A DNA stretch of 64,000 bases from Homarus americanus (taxonomy: Eukaryota > Arthropoda > Malacostraca > Decapoda > Nephropidae), in assembly GCF_018991925.1 (NCBI RefSeq), contig NW_024722158.1, forward strand, positions 5,937,223-6,001,222, given 5' to 3'. The position numbers and the translations under genes are program-made. A model generated the notes under the pieces. The model was given only the letters and a program-made list of their open reading frames with translations, ran no database searches and was not told the origin of the DNA. Below are positions 53,930 to 64,000 of this stretch, one piece after another. The stretch's first letter is position 1. Every line of letters starts with the position of its first letter.

Positions 53930-56180
53930 TTTATCTTTTGTTTTAAGTTTTTACCTGTTCTGAAAAAAATACATTAATAGTATCTTCCATTAATTACGTT
54001 TTATTTCAGTTAGATGATAATATAAACATCCCATTTGTACTTTCAACATTAGGGCATTATGGTTACCCCCCAAAAAAATACGATAAACATATACTCCAGT
54101 TACAGATTCAACTCGCGTGTACAATGTATACAAATTGTCTATGTAATAATATATTTTAATTATTTTTTTTATGAGTGCAGTGACTTATTTTCGTTGGTTT
54201 TATTAAACAAGGGAAGTTGAACACGTGATGCAGCACAGTACTCAGTTTCATGTACGAATTCGTCATTTAATTAATTGGTTGGTGTGTAGCAAGAGTCCAT
54301 GTGTACAGTGTTATGATAAATGTTATTGTCATCAGAAGCAAAATTGTAAACGTTGCATGCCATAACTATTATATAAACCAGTACATGAAAACCAAATGTT
54401 ACATGTTTATGTATATTTCTGGTACACTGCATTGTAAAGGGGCCCACTCCACTCTACTCTACTTCCTATTGAGAGTATGAGCAGTCCACTGACCATGTAA
54501 CTCCACTTTGCCCTCTCTTACGATACTGTACGTTTTAACTGTGAAATGTTGTGTGTGTGTGGGGGTTTTTTCGTTCTTGTGTATATGTAGAGTACAAAAA
54601 ACTTGTGTATAATTTAATGAGGACGATTGCGTATAAAACAAGAGTTGCTTAGCTAATATAAGGTAGAGTGAGTTGTTGTAGGTCAAATATGTAACATTAT
54701 TGAAGTGTAACTCCTGGTATTATATCGTGAACACATATTGTTACATTGACATCACCAGCATTTTTCAATATCCTCAAAATTAAGAAAATTCTATTGACAA
54801 GTCAACAATTGAAAAGCGCCAGTCACGTGAAATAAATTTTAGCTGGTTTCAACAATATGTTTACCAAATAATTCAATGCTAAGCTATTTTAAAAACCTTC
54901 AGTAAAATTTCAATAACATGACTAGCTGTAACATATCGAAGCCTTATACACAAATACATAGTTTGTTGTTACGATAACCATTTCCTTGACTGTCATATTA
55001 TACGTATTAGATATTGAAATATAAATCACTTCAAACACGAAACGAAATTTATCCATTGAAAATATATTCCACTTTCAGACTCCGAAAATAAACTCATACA
55101 AATGATGAGGCTTGACGCTTACGAGTGACGTCTTGGAGTGATTGCAAAAAAGTATACACGGTTCGTATACACACACACACCTTCAGATATATAACTAATA
55201 CAAATATACAGTAATTATCAGGAGACAACAACACATCAATGCACCATGAACACTTTAAGCGTCTGGTCAAATATTGCTACGAGTGTGGTTGCATCACCCT
55301 TTCATTATATTAAGGTATATTGCGCATAAACAGTTTAAAATTTCTCTAAAGTAAATGAGTAGTTAAGTCAAAATTCCTCACGGTGTGTTACAAAGCAAGT
55401 GAGTGATTCCTAGGTAGGAAGAGTGGCCTCGTCAGCCCACCATTATCTGGCTGCCCAAGTCAACAAAGGTAAAAATAACATTGAACTGTACACAGGTTAT
55501 GGCAACAAAACCTTTATCCAGTTATTACACGCTTACGACAACTTTAATATAATTACAAAAGCTTACTCTCCCAGGTGAGGCTTAGGTAGATTAGGTCAGG
55601 TAAAACTAACCATCAGAAAAAAAGATTACTTGATAGAGGCTAAAATTTACATCTTAATTTAAATTAGATTCTCTCGTCCATTTAACTTCTAAACTAGGTA
55701 ATTAGGCCTACCTCCCAATAATTTAATCATTTTCGAATTTGTGTGTGTGTGTGCATTACTTATTCAGAGCATGGGAGCTGCTTATTTATAATTAAATTTT
55801 TTTTAAAGGAAATTAACGAAATTAGTATTCACCTCTAGCCATAAGGACTTAACCAACAGGGCCGTGATGAACTAAAAATGTAATGAATAAAATAAAATAA
55901 TAACAATAATATAATATAAAAATAAAATAAAATGACAAGGGGAAGGACGTCCATCTTTCTACAGTACTATATACATTTTCGAGCGATGGTGAAACTCTGC
56001 CTCAGTTAAGTTACGTACAAATACTTATTAATTCCTGACCATAAGTTTGTCCCGAGTAAAGAAAATACATGAAATAAACTCTCATTTTGGCCATTTTTCT
56101 TACCGATGTCGTGTACATGAATGTGATAGCGTTGTGATATTGATAAAATTGCAGTTTCAATCGTCCCTGTATTTAGATAT
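53930..56180. other. AT-rich unique stretch, no gene recognised
   Basis: Little simple repeat, no long open frame on either strand, no recognisable RNA gene. Short A/T runs only. It could be intronic or regulatory. Confidence 0.6.
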
Positions 56181-56184
56181 CCAA

Positions 56185-56265
56185 ATTATCCTCACCTAAA
56201 CTAACCAACTTAACCTAACCAATCTAATCTATCTCACCTAACCAACCTAACCTAACCTAACCAAT
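56185..56265. repeat. AACCT-like tract
   Basis: CCTAACCAACCTAACCTAAC and variants. Confidence 0.8.
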
Positions 56266-56859
56266 TCCCCAGATGACTGAAACTAAAACAATACCGTGAG
56301 ATTTCCTTTACTAGATACAGTACTGTCTTAATTGTTCCCGTTGTTGGAGTAGTAAGTATACGAACCTTTGTACGCACTTAAAGACCCTTGTTGTTGAAGT
56401 GTAGTTTATTTATATGGGATTAAATGCTATAAGAACCATACTTTGTCTCGGCTTAGTGAATAAGACTCGTAGTTCATCTTAGCTCAGTAATATACATACA
56501 GCTAATCTCAAGCCTAGGAATAATATCCATAATTTTTTTCAGATTTGTCTATATAAGTTTACAATTCATGCCAAGTCTGTGAATAGGACCAGCCGATTCT
56601 CCATTTCCTTCATAATGACCATAATTATTAATGCATCTCGTAATTCTTGTTGCAGTCGTCGATTTTTGTCCGAGTCAAGGAGAGAAATGGTCGCGTTTCC
56701 TAATTAACAGCAGCAGCTACAATCACCTACAACAAAATTACGATTAAAAAACGATAATTCATAACGTATAACCACTTACCATAACTGTCCTTTTCTTGAA
56801 CTGTGTAAATAACTTCGTAGCATCACTAGAAATAACTAAACTCGTAGTAAATCAGGACA

Positions 56860-57575
56860 CCATTTACATATGACTCGTGTCTAATATTAACTGCATTTCT
56901 TAAAAAAAATTAGGAGACAATATCACATAAATAAATATTTCACTCATTAATAACATTTTCAAATATAAAATAGCAATAAATACATAAGTAAGTCTTGATT
57001 TTTATATATGTATTGTAAATATTTACGTGATTATCAAGTATATTGTATTTAACTTTTGTTATTCAGAAATTCAAAGATGGCGGGGAGCTGCGCGTCACTT
57101 TAGCCTCTCTACTATTTAAATGACACGTGGCTAATGTTGACTGCATTTATTAAAAAAACTAAGAAGACAATATCACATAAATAAATAATCACTCGTCAAT
57201 AACATATTTTTAAATGCCAAATACCAATAAATAAGTTAGTAATTCTTATGCTTTGAATTTTATTAAATATTTACGTGATTATCAAGTATTTAACTTTTGT
57301 CATTCGGAAATTTAAAGATGGCGGGGAACTTTAACTTCTTTGCAATTTAAATAAGACACGTGGCTAATGTTGACTGCATTTCTTAAAAAAAACTTGGCGA
57401 CAATATCACTTAAATAAATATTCACTCGTCAATAACATATTTTAAAATACAAAATACCAATAAATACTTTGGTAATTCTTAAAAGAAATAGATATTTATG
57501 TGATTATCAGGTATATTGTATTTCACTTTTGTCATTCGGAAATTTAAAGATGGCGGGGAGCTAAGCGTTGCATTG
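56860..57575. repeat. Three tandem ~235-bp modules with AAGATGGCGGGG
   Basis: Each module runs from GACACGTGGCTAATGTTGAC or a variant, through ACAATATCACATAAATAAAT, to AAGATGGCGGGGA at 57074, 57315 and 57547 (spacing 241 and 232). The final motif matches the YY1/Pleiohomeotic core often found at transcription starts in animals. Confidence 0.85.
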
Positions 57576-57900
57576 ACCCCCTTCAATGACGCTCAAATTC
57601 TCAGACCAGGAAATGTAAGTGTTTTGAGTTTTATACCTCTTGTAAACTTGATATTTATCTGTAATAGTGTATTAGATGATATATTGTGCTGAAAGTGAAC
57701 TGTTTCTCTTATTTTTAGTGCGATAGACGTGTAGGAGGAAGACCACAGCAAAAACATTGTAAACATTTCTAATAATTATGTGTATTAGGTTAAGATCCGG
57801 GTATTTGGCGGCATCTCTTGTCATCTGATCTTCGGTTAACGTTACCTGTGCCTGTTGCCGTTGTTATTTACACTTCTAAATAACCAGAGGTAAGTTTATG
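57540..57900 (+). promoter_or_regulatory. Possible plus-strand promoter and first exon
   Basis: Downstream of the third AAGATGGCGG motif are two donor-like sites, GAAAT|GTAAGTG near 57615 and CAGAG|GTAAGT near 57891. This could be a non-coding first exon of a gene extending right. No downstream exon was found, so support is weak. Confidence 0.25.
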
Positions 57901-58519
57901 TTAGTTTTAAGTCGTAGAAAAAAAAAATGGGCGGGAACATGAGTCGGCTGTAAACGTCACGGAGCTTCACTGCTTTTGTATATTATCATGACTTAGCTGA
58001 GTTATTTGGTGTCTATCCATTACTAATGATTCAACCAAGGTATTTAAACTAATTAAATCTATTATAGTTTGATAAATGGTGAAAATATCCTTATGATTAC
58101 TCTTTTAATATCAAATTCTTGTAATAGCCGTAGAAATTTTGGGTCACTAAGGTAAAATTCTTAACACTAATAATTAAAACAACATAATATATATATAACG
58201 TTAATATGAGTTACTGAAATTGAGTATTTGATCAAGAGTACGGTAGTGTGTATTGGGAAACAGTGAGATTGACAGGTTGCAGCAGATTTGAGTAAGTTTG
58301 TAGAAAGACTCACTTTAAACATATACTGTACACGAAACACCAACTTATGGTCATTGTGGAAACTATATGGTCTAAAAATCTTTGAAATAATACCAGTAGG
58401 ATTGTAACAAAATTAACATGTGAATAACTCGAACGAAAACAAAGCACTGCACTGAATTTTAAGCGTTCAAAAATGTTATAAACGAGTAATTATATACATT
58501 TCTATAACAAAGAAACTAT

Positions 58520-58575
<56 letters not shown>

Positions 58576-58745
58576 TTATATGAGCTATGTAAACATTTGG
58601 AAAGTCTCGTCATATCAACACTGGTATAGCGTCATTTAATTCGCTGTTTGTTTTTTATTGGACTTTTAAATACGACTCAATTTATTTTAATTCAGATTAT
58701 TATTATCATTATCGTTAGCAGTAGTAGTAGTAGTAGTAGTTATTA
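58520..58745. repeat. (CA)n and (TAG)n
   Basis: (CA)n at 58523-58572 and (TAG)n at 58721-58741. Confidence 0.95.
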
Positions 58746-58749
58746 CTTT

Positions 58750-60370
58750 GTTATTATTCTGCAAGTGTTAATAATAATTCATTACTTATCTTCGATGCTC
58801 TGTCCCATCAGCTTAGACAACAATATAAATCTGTTATGATGTAGAGTTGTACATTATTTTATTTTACATGATTTAACTGAGAGGATTATCCGTACCGTGT
58901 TGGTGTAATGTGATCAATACCTTGAGGATTGTGTGTCAGACGAGGCCCATCCTTTACCGTGTTACTCGAGTGAGGGCCATAGCCAATTGGATTATCTTAT
59001 AAATGAGAACCATTGATTTTAGACTTACATAAATGAGACCCATAGCCTAGCCATTATATAAATTAGAGTCTTAGATCAGGTACTTCATTATACCGAGTGT
59101 CTTATTGAAATTTCATACAGGTTTATGAACGAAGTGAAACATATGGAGCTATGCTTACTAATGCCTTCTGTCATATACATTGTAACTAGTTAACTTTTTC
59201 ATAGGTTAAAAATTATATCTCTAGTGTTAGTTTGTGTATTATTTAAGTAGGTAAATACAGTTTTATTATTTACTTAGTTATACATTAATTATGAAATAAA
59301 CTATGAAATAATGAATAATCTAAAAGTATTTTCTTGACAACTACGAAAAAAAAGTTACTCAGTACATCTGCAGTGGGTGTATCATCAGCTCCATTTGATG
59401 TGATTGGTTACACCCCGAAGTTAATACCCGTGAGAGTTAACAGGAGGCCAATGGCGTGTGGTGTAGGGATGATCCTCCGGTCTCACACTCTCTGCCAGTG
59501 AAACAAGTTAAGGCAGGAACCGCGTCCACCGCCTGCTGTTATAAGGGAAATATATTTTAGCCAGACTCACGGCGCTGTGCTGTGGGCTTATGTAATCAGG
59601 TGGTGGTTAGGGTTATTGAGATCTATAATGGGGTTGTTGTAGTTGTTTGTGGCTGTATGTATCTGGGATATTTGGTTGGTGGTTTGAGTAGTGTTCCCTT
59701 GTGTATAATATTTGGCATTATAACGAAAATAACTAAGTCATCAGTGCTATTCATTCCTTAATAATGTTTGGATGATTATCTACATTCATTTTTTTATACG
59801 AGTCATACTCATGTAAAAAAAAATAAAGGTCAATTAATACCATTCAATATTTTCAACTTTTAGTCCATGAATTTTATTCCGTCACAAAACTTATCAATAG
59901 ACTGAAGCAAATCTAGTTCACAACATTTCTGAATTCTATCCTGGATAAAAGTGAGAGAAACGTTTGTCGTTAGCTTACATGAAATATGAGAGCCGTAAAT
60001 AATCTTTGGGAGGGAAAAATGTTTCAGGGAAGCGATACCATACCGCACTACGCTACGCTACTCTTGGTCATCTCTTTTTCTCGGGAGTTATTATTATTTT
60101 CCTATTACCAAATATCGTGGGAAAATAGAAGGTGGTATGAGGCGATAGAAAAAAAATGTGAAATATTTGCTGTTTATGAGAAAATTGGTTTGGTTCGAGT
60201 GATATATAGCTGGACGTATTTTTATTTTTCCTAGGAATATAATTTAATGATATTCAGTAATGTTTTGGTAAGGTAATACGCATACAATATTATTATTCAT
60301 ATGACTTAAAAATAACCTATTCACTAACTTCAAAGGAGAGAAAATTATTATGTTAAAATTAAAATCGTGT
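58750..60370. other. Unique AT-rich sequence, no gene recognised
   Basis: Frames of 60-80 codons at 59860-60234 on both strands overlap one another and show no domain or splice logic. A loose AGGCCCAT/GAGACCCATAG repetition is seen at 58935-59070. Confidence 0.55.
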
Positions 60371-60384
60371 TTTCTAGTGTTTTA

Positions 60385-60615
60385 CCAACCCTCCGCCCAC
60401 CCCTGCTAGCCCACCCACCCCCGCTGGCCCACCCATCCCCGCTAGCCCACCCACCTCGACAGCTCCACCCACCCCCACCAGCCCACTCACCCCCAACAAC
60501 CCACTCATCCCGGCAGCCCAACCCACCCCCACCAGCTCACCCACCTCCACCAGCCCACCCACTTCCAGCAGCCCACCCACCTCCAACAGCCCACCCACCC
60601 ACGGTAGCCCACACA
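60385..60615. repeat. CAGCCCACCCACC minisatellite
   Basis: 15- to 19-bp units such as GCTAGCCCACCCACC and CCTCCAACAGCCCACCCA. Pro-rich frames are spurious. Confidence 0.92.
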
Positions 60616-60792
60616 CAGAATTATGCCTAAGTGACTATTGGGTGGCAGATATTAACACGGAGGTAATAGTGCCGCGTCACATATATCGTTGAGATTCCCG
60701 GAAGGAGACAGGAATGGCCCATAATCCCGAGGACTGGAAGGTGTCGCGTGTCGTTAATAATAAGGCAAGGGGAGGACAGGCCTGGCTCACGC

Positions 60793-60794
<2 letters not shown>

Positions 60795-60830
<36 letters not shown>
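60795..60830. repeat. (GA)n microsatellite
   Basis: About 18 GA units; a (CA)n lies at 61204-61236. Confidence 0.95.
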
Positions 60831-60831
<1 letters not shown>

Positions 60832-61324
60832 ACCTCACAAAATTGAGCTTCGGTCCATAATCCTTATCATGGGCGGCGGGGGATTGGATCTCCTCTTTTT
60901 TTTTATCGTGCTCGAGGATTGGGTAACTAGCAGCCTAATCTGATTGGCTGTTGAAGATTCAGCTCGTACGGTAATTGGATGGTTATAACATTCATGAGGA
61001 TGGATCGGCTATCTATCCGGTAGTAGAGGAAATAACAATTTGGGTACGTGGTGGTTATATCTGGATGTACAGGTAACAGTACTGTAATTAAGCCATTAAC
61101 AGGTGAGGTAGTACAGTACAGGTGAGGGAAGTGAATCAGGTAACTCCTTAATAACCTTAAAAGACGTGTGAGGTTATTCCTGTTGTGGTTTATTACACAC
61201 GCACGCACACACACATACACACACACACACACACACCATTTAAATGTCAAGAAGAAAATTCGTATACAAAAGGTCAGCCAGCGGGTATGACAACTTCTTT
61301 CCACCGTTTAATTCTTACCTGGAG

Positions 61325-61625
61325 TGTTTGTGTTTTTTTCTTGTAATGTGTTTGTTTTATTGTTTCTTTTAGTGTTTTATTGTAATGTTTTATTGTTTTA
61401 CCGTTTCTTTTATTGTTTTTATATTGTTACTTTATATTTTAGTGTTACTTTATTGATACTTTTAATATTTTGCTGTTACTTTGTTGATACTTTTAATATT
61501 TTGCTGTTACTTTGTTGATACTTTTAATATTTTGCTGTTACTTTGTTGATATTTTTAATATTTTGCTGTTACTTTATTGATACATTTAATATTTTGTTGT
61601 TACTTTGTTGATAAATATATTATTT
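61325..61625. repeat. 31-bp minisatellite, T-rich
   Basis: TGTTACTTTGTTGATACTTT followed by TAATATTTTGC, about six copies at 61437-61620, preceded by degenerate TGTTTTATTGT units. Confidence 0.9.
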
Positions 61626-62129
61626 TATTTATGATATCTCGTGACTTAATAATACTAGTGTTTTTAATTGTTACTTATCATTTTATATACCCGCTATAGT
61701 TTTATACATTATATATCAATACTTTTTAATGATTTAATAAGAACGTCGACGCCAGATTGATAAAAAGTCATTAATTAGCACAAAAATAATAATAATAATA
61801 ATCCTCAATCGTGAATAATGTTTTAATAAATATGTTCGAAAATTAATTGCCTCGATTTTTTTTTTCTTAATTCGTTTGACCGAGAGTAAACAAACAGCCC
61901 CTAGTTACTCGGGTACACTATAGAGAGTTAAGCAGAGGACTCCTGAGTGGTTACAAGGAGGAAGAGGTGAGATAAAAGCCATCAGTTTGTATACTTGTTG
62001 TGATGGATCAAATTGGTTGAGACTTTGGCCTCCCCGACATCACAAAGTTACGACGACTCCACTCCTGGGTGTTGGGTAATGAGTTCCTGACAGTCTTCTG
62101 TTTATCCGTCAGGTCAAAAGTTCAGTTTA

Positions 62130-62490
<361 letters not shown>

Positions 62491-62619
62491 ATTCAGCGAC
62501 CGAGACAAAGTTAAGGAGATTGTAAATGATGAAATGAGGTTTAGAAGTGCCTTTTAAAGATTAACTAAAGGGATTACGTGGAGGTGCCCTTGATGATTGA
62601 ATACCCCTTTAACGTTATA

Positions 62620-62850
62620 CCTGGGGGTTAGGTTAGGTTTGGTTTGGTTAGGTTAGGTTTGGTTAGATTAGGTTAAGTTAGGGTAGGTTCGGTTTGGTTT
62701 GGTTTGGTTAGATTAGGTTAAGTTAGGTTAGGGTGTCTTAGGTAAGTTAGGATATGTTAGATTAGGTTAAGTTAGGGTAGAATGTGTTACAGGTTAAGTT
62801 AGGTTAGGGTAGAATGTGTTGTTAATTTAGGTTAAATTAAGGTGTTTAAT
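62620..62850. repeat. TTAGG-like degenerate block
   Basis: GGTTAGGTTTGGTTAGATTA and AGGTTAAGTTAGGGTAG units. Confidence 0.88.
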
Positions 62851-63094
62851 TACCAGGTGAAATAAACTAGGGGGGCTAATCTTCATGTGTATCAGAGGCC
62901 AGAACGTTTCAACCTTGAGTATCTGAGTCAGGGTCGGTTTATGGCCTAAATATGCGAGACCGGAAAGTTCCAAATTAATAGTCCGGAGTGGAGACGCTTC
63001 AGGCTGCTGAATCCACGGGTAGTGAACGTCGGGGGCAGGAACCTATTAAGCTGAGACGTTTATTGTTCAAGCTTTGTTTGGTAAGACAGTTGGC

Positions 63095-63290
63095 CCGAGA
63101 TGTTCTAAGTTTTAAAATCTGGTCCGAGATGTTCTAAGCTTTAATATCTAGCCAAAGACATTCTAAGCTTTAAACTCTGGGTCAAGACATTTAAAGCTTC
63201 AACGTGTGTGGCCAACTCGTCTTAAACTCACACTAAAGATTATCAGCTTAGGTTAGGTTAAGTTACATTAGGTTAGGTTAACATCCCCTT
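63095..63290. repeat. ~38-bp repeat and TTAGG tract
   Basis: GAGATGTTCTAAGCTTTAA recurs about four times (63097-63200). A GGTTAGGTTAAGTTA tract lies at 63250-63282. Confidence 0.8.
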
Positions 63291-63489
63291 CGCTACTTGG
63301 AACAACAACATCAATCTTACCTGCACTGTACCTGGCCGTTGTAATTAATTAACCGCTGCTGGCGACTGAAGTTAATTGAGCCTGTTGGATTTAAATGTAT
63401 TACTGCTATATAATCTAATTTAACTTAACTTGACTTAACTTAATCTAACCTTACTTTACCTGTACTTGGACGCTACCGTAGGGGGGGGG

Positions 63490-63560
63490 GGGTTGCTAGT
63501 TTAGGTTAGTGTTAGGGTGGTTAATCTTCAGGTAAAATAAGCTGGGGTGTCTATTCTGCA
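63490..63560. repeat. Diverged copy of the 49-kb duplicated unit
   Basis: GTTAGGGTGGTTAATCTTCA then GGTAAAATAAGCTGG matches the unit at 49026-49144 with few changes. Confidence 0.7.
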
Positions 63561-63663
63561 GGTGATATATTTCTGGCTTTTTTTTTTATTATTACATACT
63601 ATGATTAACATAATGAGGCCCACGATTTGTATGCATATCCCTCGTAAATAATTGATGTTTATT

Positions 63664-63704
63664 TGTGTGTGTGTGTGTGTTTGTGTGTTTGTGTGTGTGT
63701 GTTT

Positions 63705-63777
<73 letters not shown>

Positions 63778-63964
63778 TTGTTCGAAAACACACGGGGGAA
63801 TTTTTCACCATAACTCAAGCACAAATGAATATACAACTCGTTTTTATCATGAATCATTCAGCTGAGTTGGAGCCGTTCTTCAGGTTTACGTATCGTGTAT
63901 TTATTTATTTGTATGTATGTATGTATGTATGTATGTATGTATGTATGTATGTATGTATGTATGT
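63664..63964. repeat. (GT)n and (GTAT)n
   Basis: (GT)n with TTTG interruptions at 63664-63772. (GTAT)n at 63910-63964. Confidence 0.96.
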
Positions 63965-64000
63965 GTGTGTAGGTTTTGTTGTGAGAGGACATAGGAAATC

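Noticed and set aside
59860..60234. Overlapping frames on both strands
   Set aside because: Each is under 85 codons, they overlap antisense, and neither shows splice sites or motifs.

Overview
This is animal nuclear DNA, almost certainly from an arthropod and most likely a decapod crustacean. Genes have spliced exons with GT-AG introns. Dinucleotide, trinucleotide and tetranucleotide arrays occur every one to two kilobases. Degenerate AACCT/TTAGG tracts, the arthropod telomere motif, are scattered throughout. The closest protein resemblance I recognise is arthropod chaoptin. The taxon is inferred from composition and could not be searched.

The left 37 kb is dominated by one minus-strand gene. 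I assembled nine coding exons by eye from 37227 down to 6805. All introns are GT-AG, all junction phases agree, and the product is 1281 aa: a signal peptide, an N-terminal cysteine cap, a long leucine-rich-repeat array, a four-cysteine C-terminal cap and a hydrophobic GPI-anchor tail. This is the architecture of chaoptin, the photoreceptor and rhabdomere adhesion protein, at nearly the same length. Most of the array lies in one 2479-nt exon (11547-14025). The introns (up to 13.9 kb) hold minisatellites and microsatellites, several of which touch splice sites. Past the main donor of the large exon, an 18-nt tandem repeat supplies four more in-frame donor-like sites.

Just upstream of the first coding exon lies a complete-looking 3.48 kb retroelement, 37440-40923, in minus orientation. 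It has one open frame with a Cys-rich N-terminus, a reverse transcriptase with a YADD box, a zinc-knuckle-like CCHC and a restriction-like nuclease region, then a poly(A) tail. It sits inside an (ACT)n microsatellite whose interrupted pattern is repeated at both ends, which I read as a target-site duplication. Its frame is broken inside the nuclease region, so this copy is probably dead.

The right part (41-64 kb) has no gene I can name. It contains an assembly gap between AT-rich trinucleotide arrays, many minisatellites, one orphan exon candidate on the minus strand (53763-53911), and a quieter AT-rich stretch (54-60 kb). In that stretch three tandem copies of a roughly 235 bp module each carry an AAGATGGCGGGG motif, followed by possible plus-strand donors. 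This could be a promoter region for a gene beyond the window.
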